Shown here: positions 8,424 through 19,304 of the stretch, piece after piece
How the letters are laid out: the number at the start of each line of letters is the position of its first letter
How positions within the stretch are numbered: position 1 is the stretch's first letter
Origin: Siminovitchia terrae
Lineage (GTDB): Bacteria; Bacillota; Bacilli; Bacillales; Bacillaceae_C
Direction: 5' to 3'
Length of the DNA: 64,000 bases
Assembly (NCBI RefSeq): GCF_003605405.2
Contig: NZ_QYTW02000002.1
Span: 26,555 to 90,554, forward strand
Translations under genes and position numbers: made by a program
Notes under the pieces: model-generated
The model's database searches: none
Told to the model about the DNA's origin: nothing
The model's input: only the letters and a program-made list of their open reading frames with translations

Positions 8424-8803
8424 GTGCTTCTTTTAACAGGAGCACCTCCTTCTAAAAAAATTAATCGAGTGAGCGTTCAGTCGTCTTTTTGAAAGCGTTT
8501 TATATGTAAAGGGGGGAAAGTATCAGCTTCAGAGTCCAGCGACTGGCAAACATTACCCTCTTATTTTCGAAAAGGCTCCACTTTTTTCTATCTTTATCGG
8601 AGAAGTGGTATTAGAGGATAACATCAGCTTCGACGCTTAGCCCCGCAATGATTAATCCGATTACCGGTAGTTGTTGAAGTACTGTTTCTTGGGGAATGCC
8701 CCATTTTCCCGAGCTAACTAAGATGTATTCGCATTTCTGTCCTGTTTGTACATCGTTAAAGGGCATCTGTGTAATTCTAATAGATTAAAAGGGAGATGAA
8801 AGA
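8424..8803. other. Leader region before the thiolase operon, no gene seen
   Basis: A hairpin with stem AGGTGCT/AGCACCT (8422-8447) closes fadF but has no T-run. Next is an imperfect palindrome AGTGAGCGTTCAGT (about 8469-8482), weakly reminiscent of a FadR or TetR site, then TTTTATATGTAAAGGGGGG. From about 8630 to 8710 are fragments that recall family B repeats (CTTCGACGCTTAGCCCCGC, CTTGGGGAATGCCCC), too decayed to define. The thiolase ribosome-binding site AAGGGAG lies at 8789-8795. No open frame with a plausible start was found. Confidence 0.5.
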
Positions 8804-9994
8804 ATGACTAGAACAGCAATTCTTGAAGGTGCAAGAACCCCCTTTGGAAAATTTGGCAGCAGCTTGAGTTCATTGACTGCATCTGACCTTGGCGGAATCG
8901 CTGTAAAAGAAGCGTTGGTCAGATCCGAAGTAAGGCCGGAGGAAGTTCAGGAAGTAATTCTTGGTACAGTTTTACAAGGAGGTCAAGGGCAAATTCCATC
9001 AAGGCAAGCGGCAAGGAAGGCAGAAATCCCTTGGGAAGTGAAGACGGAGACTGTGAATAAGGTTTGTGCTTCAGGAATGAGGGCTGTCACATTGGCAGAT
9101 CAGATTATCCGGGCAGGTGATGAGGAAGTCATTGTGGCCGGTGGCATGGAATCGATGTCCAATGCCCCTTATATATTGCCGAAAGCCAGGTGGGGCTACA
9201 AGATGGGAGATGCATCGGTAATCGACCTGATGATTCATGATGGCCTGACCTGCTCTTTTTCAGGTTTCCATATGGGGACATACGGAAATAATAGTGCACT
9301 ACGATATGAGGTTACGAGAGAAGCTCAGGATAACTGGGCACTTAGAAGCCATGAACTGGCTATCCAGGCAAGAGATAAAGGAGTTTTTGCAGAGGAGATC
9401 ATTCCAGTGAAAATCCCGCAGCGAAAAGGAGATCCGCTTGTTGTGGACCAGGACGAGGGACCGCGGAGCGATACATCGATAAAAAAATTAGCTCAGCTTA
9501 AACCTGCTTTCGGGCCGGATGGAACGATCACCGCTGGTAATGCTCCGGGGGTGAACGATGGTTCAGCGGCTCTCGTGTTAATGAGCGAAGAACGAGCAAA
9601 TCACGAAGGAAGAAATCCCCTTGGGTTCATTGTCGGTCATGCGGAGGTTGCAGTTGAGGCAAAGGATTTTCCCGAAACCCCTGGTCTTGTTATCAATGAA
9701 CTGTTAAAAAAGTGTGGGAAAACAGCAGAAGAAATTGACCTTTTTGAAATTAACGAAGCTTTTGCTGCTGTTGCGTTGGTGAGCAGCAAAATTGCTGGAC
9801 TTGACCCTCAAAGAGTGAATGTAAACGGAGGAGCCGTAGCGCTTGGACATCCTATTGGTGCCAGCGGTGCCAGGATTATTCTGACGCTCGCTTATGAGTT
9901 AAGGCGTCGAGGAGGAGGGATCGGAATTGCTTCTATATGCTCGGGCGGGGGCCAGGGCGATGCAGTGATGATTGAAGTTCCGAGAAATGATTGA
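8804..9994 (+). CDS. Acetyl-CoA acetyltransferase (thiolase)
   Basis: Thiolases cleave 3-ketoacyl-CoA with CoA, or condense two acetyl-CoA. The 396-residue protein carries the nucleophile Cys in [14 protein letters not shown], the NEAFAAV motif, the [11 protein letters not shown] His motif, and the second active-site Cys in CSGGGQGDA. The ATG start has AAAGGGAGATG upstream. It is followed 17 nt later by the 3-hydroxyacyl-CoA dehydrogenase gene, so the two reactions are probably consecutive. Whether it acts in degradation (MmgA/FadA type) or acetoacetyl-CoA formation cannot be decided from sequence; the neighbours favour degradation. Confidence 0.92.
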   Translation: MTRTAILEGARTPFGKFGSSLSSLTASDLGGIAVKEALVRSEVRPEEVQEVILGTVLQGGQGQIPSRQAARKAEIPWEVKTETVNKVCASGMRAVTLADQIIRAGDEEVIVAGGMESMSNAPYILPKARWGYKMGDASVIDLMIHDGLTCSFSGFHMGTYGNNSALRYEVTREAQDNWALRSHELAIQARDKGVFAEEIIPVKIPQRKGDPLVVDQDEGPRSDTSIKKLAQLKPAFGPDGTITAGNAPGVNDGSAALVLMSEERANHEGRNPLGFIVGHAEVAVEAKDFPETPGLVINELLKKCGKTAEEIDLFEINEAFAAVALVSSKIAGLDPQRVNVNGGAVALGHPIGASGARIILTLAYELRRRGGGIGIASICSGGGQGDAVMIEVPRND

Positions 9995-10011
9995 CGGGGA
10001 GGGAACAATAA

Positions 10012-10875
10012 ATGCAAATTGAAAAAGTAATGGTTGTCGGTGCTGGCCAGATGGGAGCAGGAATTGCACAAGTTTGTGCACAAGCAGGCTATCAGGTTTA
10101 TTTAAACGATATGAAAGAAGACATCGTTGAAAAAGGGCTGGGAGTTATTGCTAAAAATTTGGAAAGACAGGTTCAGAAAGAAAGGATTAGCTCAGATGAA
10201 AAAGAGCGTATTCTTGCAAGGTTTATTAAATCAATTGATTTAAAAGATGCCAAGAATGCGGATATCGTGATCGAGGCGGCTGTTGAAAACTTAAAGATAA
10301 AAATGCAGATTTTCGAGGAGCTGGATCAATATGCACCGGCCCATGCCATCTTAGCCACCAATACTTCTTCTCTGCCCATCACAGAGATTGCAGCAGCTAC
10401 AAAGCGTCCGGAAAAGGTGATAGGCATGCATTTCATGAACCCGGTTCCCGTTATGAAACTAGTGGAAATTATCAGGGGGCTTGCAACAGAGGGGGAAGTG
10501 TATGAAGCCGTGGAAGCAATGACAGAACGTTTGAAAAAAGTACCTGTAGAAGTGAATGATTTTCCAGGATTTGTGTCAAACCGGGTTCTCATGCCTATGA
10601 TCAATGAGGCAGTCTACACATTATATGAAGGAGTTGCAACAAAAGAAGCGATTGATGAAGTGATGAAGCTTGGGATGAATCACCCAATGGGACCGTTGAC
10701 CCTTGCTGATTTTATCGGGCTCGACACGTGCCTTTATATTATGGAGACACTTCATGAAGGCTTTGGGGACGATAAATACAGGCCTTGTCCTCTATTACGA
10801 AAATATGTAAAAGCAGGCTGGCTTGGGAAAAAATCAGGTCGAGGGTTTTATGTATATCCATCGAAGGACAAATAA
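10012..10875 (+). CDS. hbd: 3-hydroxybutyryl-CoA dehydrogenase
   Basis: It oxidises 3-hydroxyacyl-CoA to 3-ketoacyl-CoA with NAD(P) in the cytoplasm. The 287-residue protein has an N-terminal Rossmann motif GAGQMGAGIAQ (about residues 9-19), NTSSLPI, the GMHFMNPVPVMKLVEI segment containing the catalytic His, and a C-terminal domain with HPMGPLTLADFIGLD. Length equals the short stand-alone Hbd/MmgB family, not the FadB/FadN multifunctional form. The start ATG 10012 follows GGGGAGGG. It is part of the thiolase-hbd-acd-acd run. Confidence 0.92.
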   Translation: MQIEKVMVVGAGQMGAGIAQVCAQAGYQVYLNDMKEDIVEKGLGVIAKNLERQVQKERISSDEKERILARFIKSIDLKDAKNADIVIEAAVENLKIKMQIFEELDQYAPAHAILATNTSSLPITEIAAATKRPEKVIGMHFMNPVPVMKLVEIIRGLATEGEVYEAVEAMTERLKKVPVEVNDFPGFVSNRVLMPMINEAVYTLYEGVATKEAIDEVMKLGMNHPMGPLTLADFIGLDTCLYIMETLHEGFGDDKYRPCPLLRKYVKAGWLGKKSGRGFYVYPSKDK

Positions 10876-10911
10876 TCAACTAAAAAACGTCGAGGAATGA
10901 AGGAGGCAGCG

Positions 10912-12048
10912 ATGAACCTTCAATTTACTGAAGAACAGTTGATGATGAGAGAAATGGTACGCAGATTTGCTGAAACCGACATTAAGCCGAATATTGAAAG
11001 AATGTCAGCCGGGGAGTTTCCTAGGGATATCATCGAGAAAATGGGAAAGCTGGGCCTAATGGGAATCACCACTCCGGAACAATACGGCGGAGCGGGGATG
11101 GACTTCACCTCCTATATCATTGCGATCCATGAACTTTCAAAAGTAAGTGCGACGGTGGGAGTCATTTTGTCCGTCCACACTTCCGTCGGGACGAACCCGA
11201 TTCTCCAGTTCGGGACGGAAGAGCAGAAACAGACATTTGTTCCGAAGCTTGCGGAAGGAAAATCATTGGCAGCGTTTTGTCTTACGGAGCCTGGGGCAGG
11301 CTCGGATGCGGGAGCCATCAAATCCAGAGCAGTCAAAAGAGGGGAGTTTTATGTGATCAATGGCTCCAAAATATTCATCACGAACGGTGGAGAAGCCGAT
11401 ATTTATATTGTTTTTGCTGTGACTGATCCAACTAAAGGAAGCCGTGGAATCTCTGCCTTCATTGTTCAAAAGGACACTCCGGGACTTCTCATTGGAAGAG
11501 ACGAAAAGAAGATGGGACTAGACGGATCGAGAACGGTTTCTCTCACCTTTGATGACATGAAAGTCCCTGCAAAAAACCTGCTAGGAGAAGAAGGAAAAGG
11601 CTTCAAAATTGCAATGGCTAATCTGAATATTGGCCGGATCGGGATTGCTGCACAGGCCCTTGGTATTGCTGAAGCCGCTTTTGAAGCCGCAGTCGATTAT
11701 GCAAAGGAACGCAAGCAGTTCGGCAAGCCGATTGCTGAACTACAGGCCGTGGCTTTTAAACTCGCTGACATGGGAACCGCTGTAGAAAGCGCCAGATTAT
11801 TGCTATATCGTGCGGCTGCCCTTTGTGCAACGGGGGCCCAATGTGTAAAGGAAGTATCGATGGCTAAGCTGTTTGCTTCAAGGACTGCGATGGAAAATGC
11901 TACAGAGGCAATTCAAATATTCGGAGGATACGGATACACGAAGGATTATCCAGTTGAACGCTATTTCAGAGATGCCAAGGTAACGGAAATATATGAAGGA
12001 ACAAGTGAAATCCAAAGGGTTGTCATCAGTAAGCAATTGTTGAAATAG
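10912..12048 (+). CDS. Acyl-CoA dehydrogenase (short/branched-chain type), first copy
   Basis: An FAD enzyme that introduces the 2,3-double bond in acyl-CoA, passing electrons to ETF. The 378-residue product has the typical CLTEPGAGSDAG flavin/substrate motif, the [12 protein letters not shown] motif, and the catalytic Glu in IYEGTSEIQ near the C-terminus. I place the start at ATG 10912 (MNLQFTEEQL) because AAGGAGG stands just upstream; the earlier in-frame ATG at 10897 would put the RBS inside the gene. It is closely related to the next gene, suggesting old duplication. MmgC/Bcd-like; exact chain-length preference unknown. Confidence 0.9.
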   Translation: MNLQFTEEQLMMREMVRRFAETDIKPNIERMSAGEFPRDIIEKMGKLGLMGITTPEQYGGAGMDFTSYIIAIHELSKVSATVGVILSVHTSVGTNPILQFGTEEQKQTFVPKLAEGKSLAAFCLTEPGAGSDAGAIKSRAVKRGEFYVINGSKIFITNGGEADIYIVFAVTDPTKGSRGISAFIVQKDTPGLLIGRDEKKMGLDGSRTVSLTFDDMKVPAKNLLGEEGKGFKIAMANLNIGRIGIAAQALGIAEAAFEAAVDYAKERKQFGKPIAELQAVAFKLADMGTAVESARLLLYRAAALCATGAQCVKEVSMAKLFASRTAMENATEAIQIFGGYGYTKDYPVERYFRDAKVTEIYEGTSEIQRVVISKQLLK

Positions 12049-12074
12049 AGAGAACAGGTTGAGGAGGAGTCTCG

Positions 12075-13211
12075 ATGAATTTTAAATTAAGTGAAGAACA
12101 TGAAATGATCAGAAAAATGGTGCGTGACTTTGCGAAAAACGAAGTGGAGCCGACCGCAGCGGAGCGTGATGAAGAAGAACGCTTTGACGTGGATATTTTT
12201 CAAAAAATGGCCGGGCTGGGATTGACGGGTATCCCATGGCCGGAAAAATATGGCGGTATCGGCAGTGATTATTTGGCGTATTGCATTGCCATCGAAGAAT
12301 TGTCCCGCGTCTGTGCATCTACTGGAGTAACGCTTTCTGCCCATACATCCCTTGCAGGCTGGCCAGTTTATAAATTTGGCACAGAGGAGCAGAAGCAGAA
12401 ATATCTGAAGCCGATGGCAGAAGGCAAAAAGATGGGGGCTTACGGCCTGACGGAGCCTGGTTCCGGATCAGATGCAAGCGGTATGAGGACAACGGCCAAG
12501 CGGGAAGGGGACCATTATGTTTTGAACGGCTCCAAGATTTTTATAACAAATGGCGGGATCGCTGATATTTATATTGTTTTTGCCCTGTTGGATCCGGAGG
12601 ATAAACGGAGCTCTACAGCTTTTATCATTGAGAAAGACTTCGAAGGGTTTTCTGTCGGAAAAAAAGAGAAGAAACTGGGAATCCGGTCCTCTCCCACAAC
12701 AGAAATCATTTTTGAAGACTGTAAAGTCCCGGCGGAAAATGTACTAGGAGAGGAAGGACAGGGCTTTAAAATTGCCATGATGACCCTTGACGGTGGCCGA
12801 AATGGAATTGCGGCGCAAGCAGTCGGAATCGCCCAGGGAGCTTTAGATGCTGCTGTCGAGTACGCGAAGGAACGTAAGCAATTTGGAAGGCCAATCGTTG
12901 ACAATCAGGCTATCTCCTTTAAATTGGCAGATATGGCAACAAGTATCGAAGCATCAAGACTATTAACCTATCAAGCGGCGTGGCTTGAGTCGGAAGGTCT
13001 TCCATATGGGAAAGAGTCGGCCATGTCTAAGTTGATGGCTGGAGATACAGCGATGAAAGTGACAACCGAAGCAGTACAGATATTTGGCGGCTACGGATAT
13101 ACGAAGGACTATCCGGTTGAACGATATATGCGCGATGCCAAAATCACTCAAATATATGAAGGAACGCAGGAAATCCAAAGGCTTGTCATTTCCAGAATGT
13201 TAACGAATTAG
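12075..13211 (+). CDS. acdA: Acyl-CoA dehydrogenase AcdA, second copy
   Basis: This is the second of two adjacent acyl-CoA dehydrogenases. It has 378 residues with [25 protein letters not shown] and the catalytic Glu in IYEGTQEIQ. Its place just before the rpoE-pyrG side corresponds to acdA of B. subtilis, where acdA sits beside fadF. The ATG at 12075 follows GAGGAGGAG. Its TAG stop is directly joined to a family B repeat (GAAAAGCGTAGGG), leaving no native 3' spacer. Substrate is probably a short straight or branched acyl-CoA, inferred from IcmF and Hbd nearby. Confidence 0.88.
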   Translation: MNFKLSEEHEMIRKMVRDFAKNEVEPTAAERDEEERFDVDIFQKMAGLGLTGIPWPEKYGGIGSDYLAYCIAIEELSRVCASTGVTLSAHTSLAGWPVYKFGTEEQKQKYLKPMAEGKKMGAYGLTEPGSGSDASGMRTTAKREGDHYVLNGSKIFITNGGIADIYIVFALLDPEDKRSSTAFIIEKDFEGFSVGKKEKKLGIRSSPTTEIIFEDCKVPAENVLGEEGQGFKIAMMTLDGGRNGIAAQAVGIAQGALDAAVEYAKERKQFGRPIVDNQAISFKLADMATSIEASRLLTYQAAWLESEGLPYGKESAMSKLMAGDTAMKVTTEAVQIFGGYGYTKDYPVERYMRDAKITQIYEGTQEIQRLVISRMLTN

Positions 13212-13866
13212 AAAAGCGTAGGGCGACGTTTAGCGACGTACAGACTGGAGCGTCTTCGACGAGATAAAGGAAACACGGCGACGAAGGAGCCGATGTTGAC
13301 TTATCGTAGGAGGGGGCGGGAAGTCTGCTAGTTGCTGGAGCCCGGAGCTGGCCAATAGAAAAGCGTAGGGCGACGTTTAGCGACGTACAGACTGAGCTGA
13401 AATGTGGAAGACGGCCGTTTAGGGGCGACAAGCGCTGGAGGGCAATCCAGTGAAGTCGTTCTTTGACTTCATAGGATTGACCGAAGCGACCTCGAGCCCC
13501 TGCCGTCTGCAACTAGACAAGAGCGTCTTCGACGAGATAAAGGAAAAATGAAGTGCGAGAGTGCCTGATTATCGGCGACAAAGCATAAGGCGAGCGCTAA
13601 AGAAGGCGTAGTTTGCCTTCAGCGGCGATTGACTTATGACCTCGAGCCGATGGCACTCGGCAGGCTCAAGCAGCGACGTCCTGTCGCTTCGCCTGCACTA
13701 GCACATCCCTGTGCGTCGGCAGGCTCAAGCAGCAACGTCCTGTCGCTTCGCCTGCACTAGCACATTCCTGTGCGTCGGTCGCCTCAAGTCGCCACATCCT
13801 GTGGCTTCGGTGGCACTAGGACGTCCTATCCGTCGGAGCTGGCCAATAGAAAAGCAGATAGTGACA
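13212..13866. repeat. Family B composite repeat, copy B2
   Basis: The spacer between acdA and the TetR gene is wholly repeat. The unit GAAAAGCGTAGGGCGACGTT occurs at about 13212 and again near 13360. Blocks ending in CTGTCGCTTCGCCTGCACTAG-like sequence repeat near 13680 and 13740. Many segments match copies B1, B3 and B5. The copy ends near ATAGAAAAGCAG at 13848-13857. No gene is supported. Confidence 0.8.
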
Positions 13867-13911
13867 CGGTTTTAGAACTAGTACTGGACAATAGAAAGAA
13901 GGTGAATCATA

Positions 13912-14559
13912 TTGACCGTTAAAAGGGAGATTCAGGCATCAGTCAAAGACGAACAACTTGTGGAAAAACGCAGGAATCAAATGATCCGCGGAGCGGTGTC
14001 CCTTTTTAAAGAGAAAGGTTTCCATCGGACGACTACAAGGGAAATTGCGCGAGCTGCTGGTTTTAGCATCGGTACTTTATATGAATATATCAGGACAAAA
14101 GAGGATGTGCTTTTCCTAGTATGCGATAGCATTTATGAGCAGGTCAGGAACAGGCTGAGCAGCATGGATCTTGAAAGAGGGACGTTAGAAAGCTTGAAGC
14201 TAGGAATTGATCATTATTTCAGAATCATTGATGAGATGCAGGATGAAGTACTTGTTATGTATCAGGAAGCAAAGGTTTTATCCAATGAAGCCTTACCTTA
14301 TGTGTTAAGGAAAGAATTGGAAATGGTCGGTATGTTTGAAAAATTGATTAGTCGCTGTGTGGAAAATGGAGAGCTCGATATCAGCAACGAGCATCAGCAG
14401 CTATTAGCGCATAATATTTTTGTACAAGGACAAATGTGGGGATTCCGGAGATGGGCTCTGCAAAAAACATGCTCAATTGATGATTATATTTGCCTCCAGA
14501 CCGATTTGCTTTTTTCAGGAATCAAAGGCTTTAAGAGACAAATGGAAGTAGGAGGATGA
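13912..14559 (+). CDS. TetR-family transcriptional regulator
   Basis: A 215-residue one-component repressor of the TetR type. The N-terminal helix-turn-helix is seen at about residues 24-70: [43 protein letters not shown]. The C-terminal ligand domain is not diagnostic. The TTG start at 13912 is preceded by AAGGTGA. Its last codons contain the GGAGG that serves as the icmF ribosome-binding site, so it is co-transcribed with icmF and probably controls it, or the acyl-CoA block, in response to an acyl-CoA. That role is inferred from context. No clear operator was found in the 45 nt before it. Confidence 0.85.
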   Translation: MTVKREIQASVKDEQLVEKRRNQMIRGAVSLFKEKGFHRTTTREIARAAGFSIGTLYEYIRTKEDVLFLVCDSIYEQVRNRLSSMDLERGTLESLKLGIDHYFRIIDEMQDEVLVMYQEAKVLSNEALPYVLRKELEMVGMFEKLISRCVENGELDISNEHQQLLAHNIFVQGQMWGFRRWALQKTCSIDDYICLQTDLLFSGIKGFKRQMEVGG

Positions 14560-14563
14560 AAAA

Positions 14564-17500
14564 GTGAATGAAATCTACACGCCCAAACACCATGTCCGAT
14601 TTATAACAGCTTCCAGTCTGTTTGACGGGCATGACGCTTCCATCAATATTATGCGAAGAATATTGCAAGCCAGCGGAGCAGAAGTGATTCATCTTGGACA
14701 TAACCGATCGGTGGAGGAAGTGGTCAATGCGGCAATTCAGGAGGATGTGCAGGGGATTGCCATTTCCTCTTATCAAGGAGGACACGTAGAATATTTTAAA
14801 TACATGCATGATTTGTTGAAGGAAAAGGGAGCGGCAAATATACGCATTTTGGGGGGAGGCGGTGGGGTAATCATTCCCCGTGAAATTAAGGAACTCCATC
14901 AATACGGGATTGCTCGTATTTTTTCTCCTGAGGATGGGCGGACTCTTGGCCTGCAAGGCATGATCAACCTGATGCTGGAGGAATGCGATTTTTCAACTGT
15001 TGGTGATTCTATCAGCGCAGAAGTTGAGAGATTAAAAGAAGGCAGCAGTTCAGCTGCCGCTAAATTGATCTCATTGGCTGAAAACCGGGCAGGAGAAAGG
15101 GACAATAAAAAATATTCGAAGGTTTTTGCCGAAATTCAGGAAATGAATAAAAAGGTACCGGTTTTGGGAATCACAGGAACAGGCGGTGCGGGTAAGAGTT
15201 CGTTAACTGATGAACTGATTCGCCGGTTTATCCATGAAATTCCGGAAAAAAAAGTGGCAGTATTATCAGTGGATCCGACCAAGCAAAAGACAGGCGGAGC
15301 GTTATTGGGAGATAGGATCCGGATGAATGCCATTTTTTCACCGCGTGTGTATATGAGAAGTCTAGCAACCCGAGGCTCAAGAAATGAGCTTTCTGAAGCT
15401 ATCCAAGATGCCATCCAAATCGTAAAAGCAATGGGTGTTGACCTTGTGATTGTTGAAACAAGCGGAATCGGCCAGGGCGATGCCGAAATAAGGGAAGTAA
15501 GCGATGTTTCCATGTATGTAATGACAAGCGAGTTTGGCGCTCCCACGCAATTGGAAAAAATCGATATGATTGATTTTGCTGATATTATCGCTATCAACAA
15601 GTTTGAGAAAAAAGGATCCGAGGATGCAAGGGATCAGGTCAGGAAGCAATATCAAAGAAGCCATATGCTCTTTGATAAGGATTTGGAAAAAATGCCGGTG
15701 TACGGAACGATCGCCAGCCAGTTCAACGATCCTGGAACGAATACCTTATTTGCGGCCCTGATTGATCTGTTGAATGAAAAATGCGGTACGAACTGGAGTG
15801 TTTCTTTTTCTAAAGATGCAGGAGAAGGAAAGCAGAGTGTGATTATACCGGCTTCACGTCAGCATTATTTGCGCGAAATTGCCGATACTGTCAGAAGGTA
15901 TCATAAGCAGGCAGAGGAGCAGGTCCAAGTCGCAAGGCAGCTCTTTCAAATTGAAGGAACAATTAAAGCGGTAAAAAATAGAGGGGAACACGAGGCTATA
16001 TTGACGACCCTCGAGGAACTAAAAAAAGAAACGGAAGAAAAGCTCACTCCCTATTCGAAGAAAGTATTGGAGGGTTGGGAGGAAACGAAAAAATCTTACG
16101 CAGAGGATCGATTTGTCACAAGAATAAGAGGCAAAGAAATTGTAACAGAACTAAAGACAAAAAGCTTATCAGGACTTTCCATCCCGAAAGTAGCTCTTCC
16201 TTCCTATAAAGATTATGGAGAAGTTTTAAATTGGATATATAAGGAGAACGCTCCGGGATCCTACCCTTATACAGCGGGTGTGTTTCCTTTTAAAAGACAG
16301 GGGGAGGATCCGAAACGACAGTTTGCTGGAGAGGGGACGCCTGAAAGAACGAATCGCCGATTCCATTATTTATCGAAAGATGATGAGGCTAAACGGCTAA
16401 GTACTGCTTTTGACTCAGTTACATTGTATGGAGAGGATCCTGATTACCGTCCGGATATATATGGAAAAGTGGGGGAAAGCGGTGTTAGCATCTGCACACT
16501 TGATGATATGAACAAACTGTATGACGGTTTTGATCTTTGTGCCCCATCCACCTCTGTTTCGATGACGATTAACGGTCCCGCTCCGATCATCCTGGCGATG
16601 TTCATGAATACGGCCATTGAGCAGCAAGTAAAGAAAAAACGGGCGGAGCTAGGACGTGAATTGACTGAAATTGAATATGAAGAAGTGAAGAAGCATACAT
16701 TGAAAACAGTTAGGGGGACAGTTCAGGCTGATATTTTAAAAGAAGACCAAGGTCAGAATACATGCATTTTTTCAACTGAGTTTGCCTTAAGGATGATGGG
16801 TGACATTCAGCAGTATTTCATTGACCATCAGATAAGAAACTATTACTCGGTATCGATTTCTGGGTACCATATTGCTGAAGCAGGCGCCAATCCTATTTCA
16901 CAATTGGCTTTTACCCTGGCTAACGGATTTACGTATGTTGAATACTATTTAAGCCGGGGAATGGACATCGATGATTTCGCACCGAATCTGTCGTTCTTTT
17001 TTTCAAATGGGCTTGATCCAGAGTATACGGTCATTGGCCGGGTGGCCAGGAGGATTTGGGCAATTGTCATGCAGGAGAAGTATGGCGCAAATGAACGGAG
17101 CCAGAAGTTGAAATATCACATTCAAACGTCAGGTAGATCTCTTCACGCACAAGAAATTGATTTCAATGATATCCGGACGACACTCCAGGCGTTGATGGCC
17201 TTACAGGATAATTGTAACTCACTTCATACGAATGCGTATGATGAAGCTATCACGACACCAACGGAAGAATCGGTCAGAAGGGCAATGGCCATTCAGATGA
17301 TTATCACAAAGGAACACGGTCTTTCAAAAAATGAAAATCCTCTACAAGGTTCATTTATTGTGGAAGAGCTCACTGACCTCGTTGAGGACGCCGTGCTCAA
17401 GGAGTTTGAAAGACTAAATGATCGAGGGGGAGTGCTCGGCTCCATGGAGACTCAGTATCAGCGTGGGAAAATACAGGAAGAGTCCATGTATTATGAAACG

Positions 17501-17818
17501 CTTAAGCATTCCGGAAAACTGCCGATTATCGGGGTGAATACGTATCTGAATCCGAATCCCCCTTCCGAAGAGGAACTGGACAATATCGAATTGGCACGAG
17601 CAACAACAGCGGAAAAAGAAACGCAGATCCGAAACCTTCACGATTTCCAGGAAAAACATCTAGATGAAGGCGAAGAAGCGTTAAAACGATTGAAAAAGGT
17701 TGCCATCAGCGGAGGAAATATCTTTGCAGAGTTGATGGAGACAACCAAAACAGCAAGTCTTGGACAGATTACCCATGCCTTATATGAGGTGGGGGGACAG
17801 TATAGACGCAATATGTGA
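14564..17818 (+). CDS. icmF: Fused isobutyryl-CoA mutase (adenosylcobalamin-dependent) with G-protein chaperone
   Basis: IcmF interconverts isobutyryl-CoA and n-butyryl-CoA (some members also isovaleryl/pivalyl-CoA) using adenosylcobalamin. In the 1084-residue chain, residues about 10-140 are the B12-binding domain ([11 protein letters not shown] with the cobalt-ligating His, SSYQGGH, GGGGG). Residues about 200-450 are the MeaI/ArgK-type GTPase ([31 protein letters not shown]). The rest is the TIM-barrel mutase domain ([26 protein letters not shown]). This full-length fused architecture is diagnostic. GTG 14564 is four bases after the tetR stop. The B12 importer in this window would supply the cofactor. 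Confidence 0.95.
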   Translation: MNEIYTPKHHVRFITASSLFDGHDASINIMRRILQASGAEVIHLGHNRSVEEVVNAAIQEDVQGIAISSYQGGHVEYFKYMHDLLKEKGAANIRILGGGGGVIIPREIKELHQYGIARIFSPEDGRTLGLQGMINLMLEECDFSTVGDSISAEVERLKEGSSSAAAKLISLAENRAGERDNKKYSKVFAEIQEMNKKVPVLGITGTGGAGKSSLTDELIRRFIHEIPEKKVAVLSVDPTKQKTGGALLGDRIRMNAIFSPRVYMRSLATRGSRNELSEAIQDAIQIVKAMGVDLVIVETSGIGQGDAEIREVSDVSMYVMTSEFGAPTQLEKIDMIDFADIIAINKFEKKGSEDARDQVRKQYQRSHMLFDKDLEKMPVYGTIASQFNDPGTNTLFAALIDLLNEKCGTNWSVSFSKDAGEGKQSVIIPASRQHYLREIADTVRRYHKQAEEQVQVARQLFQIEGTIKAVKNRGEHEAILTTLEELKKETEEKLTPYSKKVLEGWEETKKSYAEDRFVTRIRGKEIVTELKTKSLSGLSIPKVALPSYKDYGEVLNWIYKENAPGSYPYTAGVFPFKRQGEDPKRQFAGEGTPERTNRRFHYLSKDDEAKRLSTAFDSVTLYGEDPDYRPDIYGKVGESGVSICTLDDMNKLYDGFDLCAPSTSVSMTINGPAPIILAMFMNTAIEQQVKKKRAELGRELTEIEYEEVKKHTLKTVRGTVQADILKEDQGQNTCIFSTEFALRMMGDIQQYFIDHQIRNYYSVSISGYHIAEAGANPISQLAFTLANGFTYVEYYLSRGMDIDDFAPNLSFFFSNGLDPEYTVIGRVARRIWAIVMQEKYGANERSQKLKYHIQTSGRSLHAQEIDFNDIRTTLQALMALQDNCNSLHTNAYDEAITTPTEESVRRAMAIQMIITKEHGLSKNENPLQGSFIVEELTDLVEDAVLKEFERLNDRGGVLGSMETQYQRGKIQEESMYYETLKHSGKLPIIGVNTYLNPNPPSEEELDNIELARATTAEKETQIRNLHDFQEKHLDEGEEALKRLKKVAISGGNIFAELMETTKTASLGQITHALYEVGGQYRRNM

Positions 17819-17904
17819 GAAAAACACATCCACCTATCCTGGATTTTTATTCTCTGTCTGGATAAAATAAGTAATAAATCTTATATATGACTGGATGTGG
17901 GTGC

Positions 17905-18084
17905 ATGAAATTCGGGCTCAAGATCATAGGCTTTTTCCTTGCTGCGGCAATCAGTTATTTTCTGTACCAAAGCGGTCTTGGAGCGATTCCGTTTCTAGTT
18001 ACCTCAGTCGTATTATTTTACCTTGGTTATCGCCTTACTCTCAGTTCTGATAATAATCGGACGGAGGGGCGGCCGCCTAAGTAG
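17905..18084 (+). CDS. Small two-helix membrane protein
   Basis: I do not recognise the family. From ATG 17905 the product is about 59 residues with two hydrophobic segments (GLKIIGFFLAAAISYFLY and AIPFLVTSVVLFYLGYRL) and a hydrophilic tail rich in Asn, Arg and Pro. An upstream in-frame start at 17887 would add six residues including two Cys. Neither start has a strong ribosome-binding site (GGATGTGGG precedes 17905). It follows icmF by 86 nt and precedes a terminator at 18195. Could be a genuine small membrane protein; function unknown. Confidence 0.5.
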   Translation: MKFGLKIIGFFLAAAISYFLYQSGLGAIPFLVTSVVLFYLGYRLTLSSDNNRTEGRPPK

Positions 18085-18194
18085 AGATGGATACCACAGC
18101 ATGAGTGGCTATACCTTTTCATGATGATCATGCTTCGTGGAACTGATAGGTGGAAAAATTAAAAGGACCTTCGTAAGACTATCATGTTTATAGA

Positions 18195-18227
18195 AGCCTA
18201 AATGTGTTTGTGTTTGGGCTTTTTTTG
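18195..18227 (+). terminator. Rho-independent terminator after icmF region
   Basis: AGCCTAAAT pairs with GTTTGGGCT (two G-U pairs) around a short loop and is followed by seven T. It closes the icmF / small membrane protein transcript. Confidence 0.85.
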
Positions 18228-18257
18228 TTGTAATATTTTATCGCATTATGTTACGTC

Positions 18258-18602
18258 TTGTTCCAGCGTCTATCGACTAGCAACTCCTGTTGAAGCTAAA
18301 GGATGTGCGACTTGAGACGGCCTGTGTCGCCGTGTTTTCTGAATGCGACGTACAGGGAGGTGCTTGTGCAGGCGAAGTGATAGGATGTCGATGCTTGAGC
18401 CGAAAAGCAAGCACTCTAGTACTTCCTTTTCCTCTATCTCGTCGAAGGCACTGTCCAGCTACAACGCTTAGCCTCTTGGGGTCATAAGTGGTGGCTGAGG
18501 AACGCCTCCTTGGGAATTGTCTTATGCTTGTCGGGGCTAATCAAGGCGTTTTCGCATTTCACCTCAGTCTGTACGTAGATGAACAGGCGCTAGCGCTTTT
18601 AT
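18258..18602. repeat. Family B composite repeat, copy B3
   Basis: Shares TCCAGCGTCTATCGACTAGC-type starts, GCGACGTACAGG-A-AG, a TAGGATGTCG segment and the CTCAGTCTGTACGT end with B5 and, in reverse orientation, with B1/B2. It fills most of the space between the icmF terminator and the rpoE promoter region. Open frames inside it are not credible genes. Confidence 0.7.
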
Positions 18603-18749
18603 TCTGCCAACGAGTGCATCAAATATCCAAATGAAAAATTAATGAATAAAAAGGTAGCATATTGGAAAGATATTTGTTTATAATGTTGAGTATCTATATT
18701 TTAGCATTAAAGGCAACGGGCTGGCCTTTTATCAATAGGCGGAAAGGTT

Positions 18750-19301
18750 GTGCAGGGATTGAAACTTGAGCAATTATCTATGGATGAGCGTAAAGAGATG
18801 TCTTTTATTGAAATTGCGCAAAGCATATTGGAAGAAAAAAAGCAGGGAATGCCATTTCAGGAGCTTACAGCAGAGATTGGAAATTTTTTGGAGTTGCCCG
18901 AAGAAGAGCTGCGTTCAAGAATGCTTCAATTTTATACCGACTTGAATGTCGATGGCAGTTTCCTAGCATTGGGAGAAAACCAGTGGGGGCTGCGTGAATG
19001 GTATCCGTTTGATCAAGTAGACGAAGAAGTCATTGCTCCAATACCGACGAAGAAGAAAAAGAAAAAATCGAAAGCTGCATTGGAGGAAGAAGACCTGCTG
19101 CTTGATATCGAGGATGACGAAGTAGATTTTGATGATGATTTAGATGATGACATAGAAGAAGATGAGAGCCTTGAAGCCCTTCGTGAAGAAGAAGCTGATT
19201 TTGAAGATGAAGATGAGGAACTGCTTGATGATGACGACTATGACTTGGATGATGATGATGATGATTTAGATCTGGAAGAAGAGGAAGAAGAGGAAGAATA
19301 G
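18750..19301 (+). CDS. rpoE: RNA polymerase delta subunit
   Basis: Delta is a Gram-positive accessory subunit that promotes RNA polymerase recycling and lowers non-specific initiation. Residues about 15-95 form the folded HARE/winged-helix domain (FQELTAEIG, MLQFYTDLNVDGSFLALG, WGLREWYPFDQ). After a Lys-rich patch (TKKKKKKSK), the last 85 residues are almost pure Asp/Glu, the disordered acidic tail of this family. GTG 18750 is used here; TTG 18759 is as likely, since it gives the N-terminal length of B. subtilis RpoE and sits 11 nt after GGAAAGG. Confidence 0.95.
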   Translation: MQGLKLEQLSMDERKEMSFIEIAQSILEEKKQGMPFQELTAEIGNFLELPEEELRSRMLQFYTDLNVDGSFLALGENQWGLREWYPFDQVDEEVIAPIPTKKKKKKSKAALEEEDLLLDIEDDEVDFDDDLDDDIEEDESLEALREEEADFEDEDEELLDDDDYDLDDDDDDLDLEEEEEEEE

Positions 19302-19304
19302 TTC

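Noticed and set aside
8466-8484. Second FadR/TetR operator before the thiolase gene
   Set aside because: AGTGAGCGTTCAGT is palindromic at only 10 of 14 positions and does not match the FadR core spacing.
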